A program made the position numbers and the translations under genes. Below are positions 1-9,342 of a stretch of DNA of 64,000 nucleotides, one piece after another (within the stretch, counting starts at the first letter, position 1; each line of letters starts with the position of its first letter). Origin of the DNA: Nitrospira sp. (lineage in GTDB: Bacteria > Nitrospirota > Nitrospiria > Nitrospirales > Nitrospiraceae); assembly GCA_022226935.1 (NCBI GenBank), contig CP092081.1, forward strand, positions 1,994,416 to 2,058,415. The letters are read 5' to 3'. The notes below the pieces were generated by a model. The model had not been told where the DNA came from and did not search any database. It saw only the letters and a program-made list of their open reading frames with translations.

Positions 1-2
1 AG

Positions 3-71
3 GGAACGGAATCGGGTTTTGAGCCCTTCACGGATACGCTGCACGTGACCCCTCCACGCACCGTCCACTGA
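3..71 (+). CDS. possible 3' end of an upstream gene (partial)
   Basis: Frame 3 is open from the window edge to a TGA at 69-71 and reads as a plausible C-terminus ending in TPPRTVH. Only 22 codons are visible, so no family can be assigned. The other two frames also close within 50 bases, so this may be chance. The stretch from 72 to 216 holds no gene that I can see. Confidence 0.3.
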   Translation, partial: GTESGFEPFTDTLHVTPPRTVH

Positions 72-216
72 AAGAGTGCGCAGGCGTATCATAGTGGAAG
101 ACAAAGGAGTTGGTCAATTCAATGAGGGGTTCCGTCGTGCATCGGCTTGACCCCTCGACCGGAGACGGGCTATGGTGCGCCGCAGCATTCTTTTTTCAGC
201 CAGAGGTGTCGTGTCC

Positions 217-771
217 ATGCCGAAAAAGAAGCACGCGGATCGGGCGTTGGTCGGGGTCTTGGGCGGCAGCACATCGGACTTTCCCATTCTTGAAAAGGCC
301 GTGGCTGTGTTGAACGAGCTCGGGATTCCCAATGAGCTGCTAGTGGTGTCGGCCCATCGTACTCCGGATCGCCTCTTCGCCTATGCGGAACAGGCAGTGG
401 CGCGAGGGATTCAGGTCCTCATTGCCGGCGCGGGGGGAGCCGCGCATCTTCCCGGAATGCTCGCGGCAAAGACGCTGTTACCGGTCATCGGCGTGCCTAT
501 TCCCACTGAACACCTCCGTGGCCTCGATTCTCTCCTGTCGATTGTCCAGATGCCCCGTGGCATTCCGGTTGCGACGGTCGCGATCGGCGGCGCGGAAAAT
601 GCGGCCATCCTGGCGGCGCAAATTCTGGGGTTACAGTCCGCTTCCGTCAGGCAACGCCTCGAACGATTCCGTGCCGCGCAAACACAAAAGGTGCTCGATA
701 CCCAGGATGACGCCCGGTTATCCCCTCCCTTCCCGATGCCACGCGGTAGCAGGACGAGCCGCCGGCCGTGA
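217..771 (+). CDS. purE: N5-carboxyaminoimidazole ribonucleotide mutase PurE
   Basis: PurE converts N5-CAIR to CAIR in de novo purine synthesis, in the cytoplasm. The protein (184 residues) has the class I PurE core: a GSTSDF phosphate-binding loop near residue 16, SAHRTP near 45, and the [11 protein letters not shown] loop near 68. I chose ATG 217, which has AGAGGTG about eight bases upstream. An in-frame ATG at 172 would add 15 residues that the family does not normally carry. The stop overlaps the GTG start of purK by four bases (GTGA), so the pair is translationally coupled, as expected for enzymes of successive steps. Confidence 0.93.
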   Translation: MPKKKHADRALVGVLGGSTSDFPILEKAVAVLNELGIPNELLVVSAHRTPDRLFAYAEQAVARGIQVLIAGAGGAAHLPGMLAAKTLLPVIGVPIPTEHLRGLDSLLSIVQMPRGIPVATVAIGGAENAAILAAQILGLQSASVRQRLERFRAAQTQKVLDTQDDARLSPPFPMPRGSRTSRRP

Positions 772-1934
772 ATGTCTCGGCGATCGATCCCGGCGCGACT
801 CTGGGTGTGCTTGGAGGAGGACAACTCGGCGCAATGTTCGCCACCGTTGCCCGCCGGATGGGGTATGCGATCGCCGTCTGGGATCCTGATGCGGAAGCGC
901 CTGCCCATCGGATTGCCGACTATTCTCTCGTTCACCCGTTCACGGACGCCGAGGCACGGAAAGAGTTTACCCAACGAGTCTGTGCCGTCACGTATGAATG
1001 GGAAAATGTTCCCGCCGACCTCTGCGAACAGTTGGAGCGCGATCTTCCGGTACGTCCATCAAGTCGCGTGCTTCGGGTGATTCAGGATCGCGTCGCGCAG
1101 AAGATGTTTTTGCGGACTCGCGGGTTGCCCGTGCCGGCGTTTTCGACCCTGTCATCGCCCGATGAACTCGGCCGGCACACCATGCCCCCGTATCCGCTGG
1201 TGTGTAAGACCGCTACGGCCGGGTATGACGGCAAGGGGCAGTGGAAAATCCTTCGAGCGGAGGATTGTCCGGCGGTACAGCAGGAGTTGGCCCGTAATCG
1301 GAGACCGGATTCGCGATGGATTCTGGAAGAATGGCTGCCGTTCGAGCGTGAGCTGTCGATTCTAGTGGTGCGAGGCGCCGATGGCGCGTCACAGACCTAC
1401 CCAGTAGTGGAGAATGTTCATGAAGACGGCATTCTCCGTCAGACGATTGTCCCGGCTGATGTGCCGCAAGCGGTTGCCGATTTGGCCGACACGATCGCGT
1501 GTGACGCGGTGGAAGCTCTGGATGGGGTGGGGGTCTTTTGCGTGGAATTGTTCCTTATGGCCGACGGACGGTTGGTGATCAACGAAATCGCGCCCAGGCC
1601 ACATAACTCCGGTCACTACACCCTTGATGCCTGTACCGTCTCGCAATTTGAGCAACAGGTGCGGACCTTGTGCGGTCTGCCGCTCGGAGAAGTCCGACTG
1701 CTCAGTCCTGCCGTAATGCTCAATCTTATTGGCGACGACGTTCGACTCGTGACGCACGCTCCCGCAGCGCACGATCTCTTACGTGTGCCTGGTGCGACCG
1801 TCCACCTGTATGGAAAGCGCACAACTCGACCAAAGCGGAAAATGGGCCACGTTTTATTTCTTGCTCCAACCCGCGCGGAGGCACTCGCGGCCGCGTCGAC
1901 ATTCCGATCGCGCTTTGCTCCAACTCATTCGTAA
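768..1934 (+). CDS. purK: N5-carboxyaminoimidazole ribonucleotide synthase PurK
   Basis: PurK is an ATP-grasp ligase that makes N5-CAIR from AIR, ATP and bicarbonate; its product feeds PurE. The protein has 388 residues, normal for the family. It opens with the [11 protein letters not shown] nucleotide-fold motif and has the ATP-grasp segment [12 protein letters not shown] near residue 148. The metal-binding end of the domain is FCVELFL followed by [13 protein letters not shown] near residues 250-280. It starts at GTG 768 inside the purE stop. I see no terminator after the stop at 1934, and nothing recognisable between it and the next gene. Confidence 0.94.
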   Translation: MNVSAIDPGATLGVLGGGQLGAMFATVARRMGYAIAVWDPDAEAPAHRIADYSLVHPFTDAEARKEFTQRVCAVTYEWENVPADLCEQLERDLPVRPSSRVLRVIQDRVAQKMFLRTRGLPVPAFSTLSSPDELGRHTMPPYPLVCKTATAGYDGKGQWKILRAEDCPAVQQELARNRRPDSRWILEEWLPFERELSILVVRGADGASQTYPVVENVHEDGILRQTIVPADVPQAVADLADTIACDAVEALDGVGVFCVELFLMADGRLVINEIAPRPHNSGHYTLDACTVSQFEQQVRTLCGLPLGEVRLLSPAVMLNLIGDDVRLVTHAPAAHDLLRVPGATVHLYGKRTTRPKRKMGHVLFLAPTRAEALAAASTFRSRFAPTHS

Positions 1935-2182
1935 AGAACGACAGCAGGCACGATCAGGCTCATTGTACGCCAGGACGGTATCCGTTTCTGTCGGTTAAAC
2001 TCGTTCGGCTGCTCTAAGACTGTCCGTTTTTGTGAGACCAGGAGAGATCATCGGCCGTTCGTGGCCACCTCTGATTCTCCTCCTTCCTGAAATTGCGAAG
2101 ACTTGTCAGGATGGAAAGACGGTATGGGACTTGCTGTCATCCCCACTGGTTGCACACTTTTCTCCTAAGGGCGGGCACAGCG

Positions 2183-4042
2183 GTGAGCGTTCCACTTTCC
2201 TCCGACCTCGATCAAACCGGGCGGCATCCCACCATGCCAGGGCTGGGCCGACTGCTCTCTCATTCGCGAGTTCGCGTGATGTTTCTGCAAAGCCTCGTGG
2301 CCGGCATTCTGTCCTATGAATTGCTCGTGAGTAACGAGACGATCTATGGGCAGAACGTCAGCCGGATGGTGGCGCTCGGATTGATGCTGATCAGTACGGG
2401 AATCATCTTGTTGCCGAAAACGGCATTAGAGAGCGCCTGGTTTCCCGGCGCCTTGATCAGCATCAACACGCTGCTGGTAACGGGAACCATTTATCTCTCA
2501 GGAAACGCCAGTTCGGAATTGTATCTCACCTATTTTCTTCTCCTCCTGATTGCCTCATCCGCTCCCTCCCTGAAACAACTGCTCGGCCTCTCCGTCATCA
2601 TCTGTGCCGGATACGGTGTCTTGGTGTATGAGCATGCGATCCAGTCCGGCACCCTGGCGGTCGGGCACCTGCTTGGCATTCCTGTCCTGTTGATCATGTC
2701 GGTGTTTTACGGCCTCACTCTGGAGACAGTGGCGGTCGAGCGCCGGAGGAACCGTCTATTGCGGGAAGACGTGCAAGGATTGAAACAGTCCGAGCAGGTT
2801 CTGGAAGAACGGCGAACGCAACTGGAAACCCGTGTGCAAGGATTGAAGCAGGGTCTGTCCCGCGCCAACCAGGAAATTCGCCAAGGCATGGTCGAGCGGA
2901 CCGGGCTGGAGCGGCAGTTGCGCGAAGCGCAAAAGTTCGAGGCGATGGGGCGTCTGGCCTCCCGATTGGCGCATGAATTCAATCAGGTGCTGGCGGTGAT
3001 CGGCGCTCAGACCGGCGCCATCGTCTCCAGGTTGAAACCCGATGATCCCCTGCATGGGCCGGTGGAGGACATGTTCCGGAGCGGGGAGCGCGCGGCAACC
3101 CTCACGGCGCAATTACTGGCGCTGGGCGTGCACGAAACGGGCATTCGCGATACCTTGTCGCTCGGCGAAGCGATTGTGTCGATGCGGGCCGCGCTTCAAG
3201 GACTGCTCCCCGAGCGGATTGATGTGCGGGTACCTGACGAGTCCAAGCCGGTACTGGTGGAAATTGGTCATGACCGGTTGGAGTATCTGCTGTTGCACCT
3301 CGTCGCGAATGCGCGAGATGCCATGCCGAGCAGTGGCCGGGTGGAAATTTCGTTAGAAGTGGTGACCGGAGAGTTGTTACCGGCAGAGCAACTGGAAAAA
3401 AATCCCCGGAAACGGATGGCGCGCATTGCCGTCAGTGATAGCGGCGGCGGGATGAATTTGGACGTTCAAGCTCAGATGTTCGAGCCGTTCTTCTCGACCA
3501 AGGAGACCCATGCCGGTCTGGGGCTCACGCTGGTGTATGGAATCGTTCGTCAGTGCGGCGGGACGGTGGAAGTGCAAAGCCAGCCCGGCCAAGGCACAAC
3601 GGTACGCGTGTATTTACCCCTGGTTGAGCGCAACGGGGCGCTGCGAGACAGCAGGGTCCTCCCTGAGGCCTTGTCGAAGGGTGGTGAAACAGTACTGCTC
3701 GTTGAGGAAGATGAAATCGCCAGGAAGCTGGCCCTGTCGACCTTGCACGGCCATCGATACCACGTGCTCGAGGCCGGGTCGGCGGTGGAGGCATTGCTTG
3801 TCGCTCAACAACACCAAGGACCAATCCATCTCACGGTCAGCCATCTCTCGATGCCTGAAATCAGTGGCCGGGAGTTGGCCAAACGGCTGGTGCAGCAACA
3901 TCCAAATATGAAGGCGTTGTTCGTGTCCGGGTTTTCCGACGAGACGATCGCCAGTCATCGAGTGAATAGAAAATACTTCCTGCAGCAGCCCTATCGGCAG
4001 CACGACCTGGCGGGGAAAGTCCGCGAATTGCTGGATGTGTAA
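2183..4042 (+). CDS. membrane hybrid histidine kinase with degenerate receiver domain
   Basis: Sensor kinase of about 619 residues. The N-terminal quarter holds several hydrophobic segments (about five or six helices) and no recognisable ligand-binding domain. A coiled-coil linker follows, rich in Glu, Gln and Arg. The phosphoacceptor box reads LAHEFNQVLAV, close to the HDFNN form of one kinase subfamily. The ATPase domain has the N box (VANARDAM), SDSGGGM and GLGLTLVYG. The C-terminal receiver is abnormal: the usual TD-x-x-MP phosphorylation motif reads SHLSMP, so His replaces Asp, and the conserved KP lysine is Gln (QQPY). The start is uncertain: GTG 2183, ATG 2234 and TTG 2093 are in frame. 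Confidence 0.85.
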   Translation: MSVPLSSDLDQTGRHPTMPGLGRLLSHSRVRVMFLQSLVAGILSYELLVSNETIYGQNVSRMVALGLMLISTGIILLPKTALESAWFPGALISINTLLVTGTIYLSGNASSELYLTYFLLLLIASSAPSLKQLLGLSVIICAGYGVLVYEHAIQSGTLAVGHLLGIPVLLIMSVFYGLTLETVAVERRRNRLLREDVQGLKQSEQVLEERRTQLETRVQGLKQGLSRANQEIRQGMVERTGLERQLREAQKFEAMGRLASRLAHEFNQVLAVIGAQTGAIVSRLKPDDPLHGPVEDMFRSGERAATLTAQLLALGVHETGIRDTLSLGEAIVSMRAALQGLLPERIDVRVPDESKPVLVEIGHDRLEYLLLHLVANARDAMPSSGRVEISLEVVTGELLPAEQLEKNPRKRMARIAVSDSGGGMNLDVQAQMFEPFFSTKETHAGLGLTLVYGIVRQCGGTVEVQSQPGQGTTVRVYLPLVERNGALRDSRVLPEALSKGGETVLLVEEDEIARKLALSTLHGHRYHVLEAGSAVEALLVAQQHQGPIHLTVSHLSMPEISGRELAKRLVQQHPNMKALFVSGFSDETIASHRVNRKYFLQQPYRQHDLAGKVRELLDV

Positions 4043-4058
4043 GCGCGGAATCGCGACG

Positions 4059-4763
4059 CTAGTATCGAAAGGACTCTGTGCGGCCGGGCTTGAAAAATCG
4101 TACGTCCGGGCGCTTAAAAAAGCCGATCAGCATCATACCTGCGATAAACCCGCCGATATGCGCAAAGAAGGCCACGCCTCCTCCCTGCGATCCCAGGCTC
4201 GCGCCGCCGTTGAGCAACTGCATGACGAACCACAACCCCAACACGATTCCAGCCGGCACGTAGGTAGTGCCTACCACGGGGGCAATCAATAGCACGCGGG
4301 CATGGGGAAAGAGCAGCAAATAAGCACCCAGCACGCCTGAAATCGCTCCGCTCGCGCCGACCATGGGAACTGTCGATGTCGGGTCGGTCAACGCATGGCT
4401 CAACGCCGCCAGGATTCCACATCCCACATAAAAGACGATAAATCTGACATGCCCCATGATGTCTTCGATGTTGTTGCCGAAGACCCAGAGGTACAGCATG
4501 TTGCCGATCAAATGCATCCAGCTGCCGTGCAGAAACATGCTCGTGAGAATCGTCGCATACGCGGGAATGGTTGCAAATTCGGGTGGGAGCGTGGCCTGGC
4601 CGAATACGATGGAGGGGATGGCCCCGTATTGATAGACGAAGGCTTCACCGGAGGCCGACCCCAGAGAGCTTTGGTAGAGGAAGACGAGAGAGCAAGCGAC
4701 GATGAATGCGACGGTGACGACTGGCGTGCGTTCGGTTGGGTTATCGTCACTCAGGGGCAGCAT
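4059..4763 (-). CDS. rhomboid family intramembrane serine protease
   Basis: Rhomboids cleave transmembrane helices within the inner membrane by a Ser-His dyad. The protein (about 234 residues) has the family landmarks: an HGSWMHLIGNMLYLWVFG segment holding the HxxxN helix 2 motif, the catalytic serine in VGASGAISG, and the catalytic histidine in FFAHIGGFIAG. Six hydrophobic segments are visible. I chose ATG 4763 (MLPLSDDN), which sits directly before the first helix. A longer frame to 4922 overlaps the neighbouring DHH gene. It ends 16 bases from the convergent kinase gene. No substrate is evident. Confidence 0.9.
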   Translation of the reverse strand: MLPLSDDNPTERTPVVTVAFIVACSLVFLYQSSLGSASGEAFVYQYGAIPSIVFGQATLPPEFATIPAYATILTSMFLHGSWMHLIGNMLYLWVFGNNIEDIMGHVRFIVFYVGCGILAALSHALTDPTSTVPMVGASGAISGVLGAYLLLFPHARVLLIAPVVGTTYVPAGIVLGLWFVMQLLNGGASLGSQGGGVAFFAHIGGFIAGMMLIGFFKRPDVRFFKPGRTESFRY

Positions 4764-4785
4764 CGCAACACCTGGAAGACAACGG

Positions 4786-5643
4786 CTATGAGGCTGCCGG
4801 TCGCGGCAGCCGAGGATTTGCCGGGAGGTGGCCATCGGCTTGGAGCGGCACCGAAAATCCAGCCGCGTGCGTATGGCCACCGCCGCCGAAGGAAGCCGCG
4901 ATTGCGCCGACATCGGTCCCATCTTCGCGGGAACGCATGCTGAAGTATCGGCGACCGTTGCGGTCGTGCCAGATCACGCAAAACGGATGCTCGGCGGACA
5001 ACCGTTCGCCGATTTGACTGGTGAGGACCGAACTCTGGACCGACGGAACGGTGGCACCTTCAAACTCCACCAGCGTCGCGTGCGAGGCCAGTTTTGTGAC
5101 GAGTTCGTTTTCGTAGCGAAGAATGGCCCGGCCTTCCCGCTCCAACTCCTGTTGTTCGAAACGCGTCCAGAGCTCAAAGTCGAACGGGTAGGAGGCCAGC
5201 GCGGCGCTGATTTCCCGGCTGTTCGGAAGCGCCCAGTGCCATAAATCCTTGTCTTGGATGTAGCGGAGCAGCCAGGGGGCCGGTTCATCGTGGGCCCATT
5301 CCCACCCCAGTACCGCTCCCGACTTATTGAGATCGAAATAGGCGTAGGGGAGATCGGCCAGTGCCTGTTCCGCAGTGATGTGATGGTCCAGGACGACCAG
5401 GCTGGCCGCATCCTTGGCCATAGCTTCCAAGGTTGGGCGGTTGTAGCTGAAGTCCACCATGACAATATGATGACCGGCGAGATTGGCAGGCGGCGCTTCG
5501 CCGTGTTTCACGGGGCGATACTCCGCCCCGGGATACCGACGCCAGATAGCCCAGGCGGCGCCGAACCCATCCGCACATTCCGCATGATAGAGAATCAGCG
5601 TGGGAGGAGAAGAAGAGAGGGTTCGCATGGTGGCTGCGCTCAT
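4786..5643 (-). CDS. DHH superfamily phosphoesterase (NrnB/oligoribonuclease-like)
   Basis: This 285-residue protein belongs to the DHH phosphoesterase superfamily, whose members hydrolyse short oligonucleotides, cyclic dinucleotides or pyrophosphate with Mn or other divalent metals. The N-terminus has the HAECADGFGAA motif (usually DxDADG). The VVLDHH signature sits near residue 87, and the C-terminal DHHA1 GGGGHTHAAGF motif near residue 260. The exact substrate cannot be read from sequence. The start may be ATG 5643 or ATG 5628. It lies 22 bases upstream of the rhomboid gene on the same strand. Confidence 0.85.
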   Translation of the reverse strand: MSAATMRTLSSSPPTLILYHAECADGFGAAWAIWRRYPGAEYRPVKHGEAPPANLAGHHIVMVDFSYNRPTLEAMAKDAASLVVLDHHITAEQALADLPYAYFDLNKSGAVLGWEWAHDEPAPWLLRYIQDKDLWHWALPNSREISAALASYPFDFELWTRFEQQELEREGRAILRYENELVTKLASHATLVEFEGATVPSVQSSVLTSQIGERLSAEHPFCVIWHDRNGRRYFSMRSREDGTDVGAIAASFGGGGHTHAAGFSVPLQADGHLPANPRLPRPAAS

Positions 5644-5735
5644 AGGCCACCCACCTTAGCATGTCCGTTCATGGAGTCTAAAGAGCTATCTCCAAGATGG
5701 GTGAGCCGGCGTGCTGCCGGCTTCGCTTGATTCGC

Positions 5736-6791
5736 TTAGGTGGTCGTCGGCAGATGATTGAGGTGATTGATCAATTGCCGGAGGCGGCCCGCATTGCGGC
5801 GATTGAAGGAAAACGTCAATCGTGCGAGGTCTTTCAAGCCTGGCTCGTCAATTTCTTCGGGGAGTGAGGGCCGTTGCTCGAACGTGCCTTCCGTCAGCAT
5901 GTCTTTGAATTGGCGCTGCACCTCTTCGACTTGCTCGGCGGTCAATGGGGTTTTCAGCCTGATGACGAGCTGGCGTCCCACGAATCGGAGGGAGTGATAG
6001 CGGCGATAGAAGGTGCGAATTTCCGTGACCGCATCTTCCACGTTATCGACGATGGTGAAGAGCGAAAGATCTTCCGCATTGATCAGGCGGCGCTTCAACA
6101 GCTGATCGGTAATAAACGAGTTCCAGTGGTTCCAGTAATCGCAGCCCGGCGCCTGAAGGCATACGATCGGCTTGGGATCGCTTTTGCCGGTTTGCACGAG
6201 GGTCATGATTTCAAAGCCCTCGTCATGGGTGCCGAACCCGCCGGGAAAGAGCGCAATCGCGTGGGATTCCTTTTGGAACATGAGCTTGCGCGTGAAAAAA
6301 TATTTAAAGGTCACCAGTTTGGGATCATCGGCGATGACGGCGTTGGCGCCCTGTTCAAAGGGCAGCATGATGTTCACCCCGAAGCTGTGTTCGCGGCCGG
6401 CGCCTTCCTGCGACGCTCGCATAATCCCATCGGCGCCGCCAGTGATGGTCATGTAGCCTTCTTCCACCATGCGCCGGGCGAATTGGAAAGCCAGTTGATA
6501 GTTCGGATCGTCGGCGGGCGTACGCGCTGAGCCGAAGACGCTGATTTTCAGGCGATCGCGATACCCTTGAAATACTCGGAAGGCATGCCGGAGTTCTTTG
6601 AGCGCCCGGTTGACGATCTTGAGGTCCAGGACATCCAATTGCGATTCAGAGAGCCGGATGACGCCGGCCAGGATCTCTTTCATCAGCGCGGCCTGGACAT
6701 CGTCGTCTGGCCGATCGAGCAGGGTGGTGATTTGTGTGAGAATTTCGTCTTTGGTCGGAACGGGTTTGGAACGGGCGGCAGGGCTTTTCAT
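5736..6791 (-). CDS. LOG family protein (TIGR00730-like Rossmann fold)
   Basis: LOG proteins are phosphoribohydrolases; plant and some bacterial members release cytokinin bases from nucleotide monophosphates, others are unassigned. The Rossmann core has a nucleotide-binding segment FGSARTP near residue 110 and the family motif FPGGFGTHDEGFE near residue 205. With about 351 residues it is longer than minimal LOG proteins (about 190), with extra N- and C-terminal parts of unclear role. The frame also offers TTG 6794, but ATG 6791 is preferred. It is followed at about 90 bases by the DHH gene. Confidence 0.85.
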   Translation of the reverse strand: MKSPAARSKPVPTKDEILTQITTLLDRPDDDVQAALMKEILAGVIRLSESQLDVLDLKIVNRALKELRHAFRVFQGYRDRLKISVFGSARTPADDPNYQLAFQFARRMVEEGYMTITGGADGIMRASQEGAGREHSFGVNIMLPFEQGANAVIADDPKLVTFKYFFTRKLMFQKESHAIALFPGGFGTHDEGFEIMTLVQTGKSDPKPIVCLQAPGCDYWNHWNSFITDQLLKRRLINAEDLSLFTIVDNVEDAVTEIRTFYRRYHSLRFVGRQLVIRLKTPLTAEQVEEVQRQFKDMLTEGTFEQRPSLPEEIDEPGLKDLARLTFSFNRRNAGRLRQLINHLNHLPTTT

Positions 6792-6892
6792 CAATGGTCA
6801 CCTAATGCACAGTAAACTCCGGTCGGGGATCGCCGGAGAATGAAATCATAACAAGCCGGGGAGCGCGAAGCAAAAAAATCATCGGAGGAAAC

Positions 6893-7669
6893 TTAGGAGA
6901 GATCCGAGGCGCGCGGCAGGTTTTGCAACACCCACGCGCGAATTTTCGATTCGTCGGAAGACGGCAGGGACGCGAATTGGATATCGATGCCTGAATAGGT
7001 TCCCAGCACGTTCCGGTCCTCGTGGAATTCCGGCTCATAGCTGCTGTTGAGAATGGTGCCTTGCAGCGAGAAGCTCAACTCCGTTCCGGGAAGCATGAAC
7101 GACAGCACGATACTCGTTCCGGGAAGCAGCAACGTGCGGCTCTCGATCGAGGCGCCGACATGGCTGAGTTGCCGGATCGTGGCGGTGTGTTTGGCCCCTT
7201 CGCCCTCGCCGTTGGTCACGCGAATGGTTGCGGGCAGGCAGGTCTCGCAGCGTTTCGGCGCCAGGGCGAGATCCCGTGCGGTCAGGATGCCGACCGGTTG
7301 CCCTTGTTTGGTGACGATCAGGAGAGAAGTGCCGGTGGAAGCCATCACGCTGGTGGCGTCGTCAAGAATCTGGTCGCATTCCACGGAATGGACGGGCTTT
7401 GACATGATGGACCGCACCTCTACATCGTGCGGTTCCAGGCCTTGGGCGACGACTTTTTTGACGATGTCGCCGGAAGTCATGATGCCGAAGGCGGCCTCGC
7501 CGTCTTTGACCAGCAGGCAGGGCATCTGTTCCCGATCGAGGAGCGAGGCGGCCTCGCTGACAGAGACATCCCCGGGAATCTGTACCACGCCGGGTGTCAT
7601 CATGTGCGCCACCATAGGGGTTGTCGTATGAGTCGGTTTGTCGCGGAGTATTGAGCCGGTTTTTGTCAT
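6893..7669 (-). CDS. CBS-domain pair fused to a PilZ domain
   Basis: Residues about 19-140 form two CBS motifs (starting VAHMMTPGVVQI and VRSIMSKPVHSV), a module that binds adenosyl nucleotides. Residues about 145-250 resemble a PilZ domain, the c-di-GMP receptor: an RCET segment precedes the barrel, followed by QLSHVGASI (usual form D/NxSxxG) and GIDIQF. The classic RxxxR is only partly visible. The combination suggests one protein sensing adenylate state and c-di-GMP. No enzymatic domain is attached, so it likely acts through a partner. It is a single gene, divergent from the MNIO gene. Confidence 0.75.
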   Translation of the reverse strand: MTKTGSILRDKPTHTTTPMVAHMMTPGVVQIPGDVSVSEAASLLDREQMPCLLVKDGEAAFGIMTSGDIVKKVVAQGLEPHDVEVRSIMSKPVHSVECDQILDDATSVMASTGTSLLIVTKQGQPVGILTARDLALAPKRCETCLPATIRVTNGEGEGAKHTATIRQLSHVGASIESRTLLLPGTSIVLSFMLPGTELSFSLQGTILNSSYEPEFHEDRNVLGTYSGIDIQFASLPSSDESKIRAWVLQNLPRASDLS

Positions 7670-7830
7670 GGTGTAAGCCTATTTCTCGCCGTGAGAGGGG
7701 CTAACGGTGCGGCCCGGCGACCACCACGTCGAAAGAAAGTATATCAGACGGATGTGCCGGACCCGTTTCCCCATCTTCCCTTGTCAACCAAGAGGTTAGG
7801 CGCTTAGACTGCACAGAAACTATAGTCACT

Positions 7831-9342
7831 ATGATTGCTTCAAAATATGCCAAATGCGATCTGATGCAAAGCGAATTCACACAACGTGCGTATAGCCTTC
7901 CTGCACATGGTCTAGGGCTCTCCGTGGACGTGTACTCTCCGGATCTGCTGGAGCTGGTTCGCGCGCTTCGTGAATCAGCGCTGGAGCCGGAATATCTGGA
8001 GGTGTTCAAAGCCACGACGTCGGCCCTGCAGTGGATGCGGCAACAATTGCCGGATATCAAGCTGTCCTATCATGGTGAAGGCCTGTGGAGTACGCAACCG
8101 GATTTCCCCCGCAGTAGCTCCGGCCGACAGGGAGTGGCCGAAGCCTGTGCGCATCTTGCGGCCTTGCGTAGCGCCTGGCTGAATCACGAATGCGCTACGA
8201 AGCAGATGGCTGGCTATGCGTTCGGGACTTATCTGCCACCACTGTACACGGAGTTGTCGGCGAGAGTGACCGCGGAGAACGTCGCCTACCTCCAAGACCA
8301 CGTGGATCAGGATGCGCGTCGACGTGGGAACGACCCTGCGCTGGTGCTCTTAGAAATGCCGCCGCTGACGTATTTCGGCTGCGGCGCGCTTTCAATCCCT
8401 GAGTTCTTCCGGATGGTGACTGACCAGACCTCCTGCGGCCTCGTGCTGGATATCGGTCACCTGTGGACCGTGTATCGCTATACAGGGAGTTGGCAACGAC
8501 AACGGTTGGTAGATTTCACCGCCGAGTTCCTTGATGCATTTCCCATGGAGCGGGTCATCGAGATCCATGTCGCAGGACTGGCCGAATTGACGATCCCCGA
8601 TGCTCATCGAACGGACCGGGGCAAGGATGCATTGCCCTATTGGATCGATGCCCACGGGGCTCCGATTCCAGGCGTCTTGTTTGATCTGTTGGCGCAGGTC
8701 CTGTCCCATCCAGGGCTGACTTCATTAAAAGGCGTTGCGCTGGAAGTCGATACGAAGTCGATTGCGATGATCTTGGAGGAGTTCAGCCAATTTCGCAAAA
8801 GGTTTGGATCAGTGGTCCAACGAAAGGTCCGTCGTGAACCTGTCCGTTCTCTGCCAGCACAGCGCTCGCCGATTGATCGTGCGGTTGAGGGATGGCAACT
8901 GACCTCGGAAGAAGAAGCCGTTCTGCAGCACCAGTACCGCGGCTATGTGCAACTCGTCACGACGCATGATGAGCCGTCCTCCATCAGGAACCTGTCGTTG
9001 CTAGGCGGGTCGCTGGAAGATCTCAACCGGTATCGCGACACCTACCTGCCGCATGAACTCCTTCATTGGGGCGGCGATGTGCAGGATATGTTTCCGGAAA
9101 CCTGCCGTGTGTTGGCGGAAGTCGATGTCTCGTTGGAGCAGTTTGTTCCGTTCTGGTTCAGCCGGCCAAGACCCGAACAGGATGATTACGATTTTTTCCT
9201 GCTGAAGATCGACCGATTCGTGGAATTCGCCACACAGACATGCTCGACGGCTGCCATGAGCGTCCTGCGTGAGGCCGAAGAGCTACGGGCTGGGTATCGC
9301 GCGGCGAACGAACCGATCGGCTCGGCCCAGGTGCGCGCATGA
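7831..9342 (+). CDS. MNIO/DUF692-like iron enzyme with unassigned C-terminal domain
   Basis: Residues about 20-330 match DUF692, now called MNIO: a TIM barrel holding two or three irons that oxidatively modifies cysteines or other residues in ribosomal peptides (MbnB, BufB, ChrH are characterised members). Visible ligand-type motifs are SYHGEGLW, LLEMPPLTYFG, LDIGHLW, IEIHVAGL, IDAHGAPIP and LEVDTKS. The family usually ends near 280-300 residues. Here about 150 further residues, after a basic linker near 335-350, match nothing I recognise. No precursor-like small gene is visible alongside. The stop overlaps the dus start (ATGA). The start may be ATG 7831 or ATG 7864. Confidence 0.8.
   Translation: MIASKYAKCDLMQSEFTQRAYSLPAHGLGLSVDVYSPDLLELVRALRESALEPEYLEVFKATTSALQWMRQQLPDIKLSYHGEGLWSTQPDFPRSSSGRQGVAEACAHLAALRSAWLNHECATKQMAGYAFGTYLPPLYTELSARVTAENVAYLQDHVDQDARRRGNDPALVLLEMPPLTYFGCGALSIPEFFRMVTDQTSCGLVLDIGHLWTVYRYTGSWQRQRLVDFTAEFLDAFPMERVIEIHVAGLAELTIPDAHRTDRGKDALPYWIDAHGAPIPGVLFDLLAQVLSHPGLTSLKGVALEVDTKSIAMILEEFSQFRKRFGSVVQRKVRREPVRSLPAQRSPIDRAVEGWQLTSEEEAVLQHQYRGYVQLVTTHDEPSSIRNLSLLGGSLEDLNRYRDTYLPHELLHWGGDVQDMFPETCRVLAEVDVSLEQFVPFWFSRPRPEQDDYDFFLLKIDRFVEFATQTCSTAAMSVLREAEELRAGYRAANEPIGSAQVRA

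Noticed and set aside
4786-4943. Extension of the rhomboid gene to the upstream start at 4922
   Set aside because: It would overlap the DHH gene and add 53 residues without likeness; ATG 4763 sits directly before the first helix.
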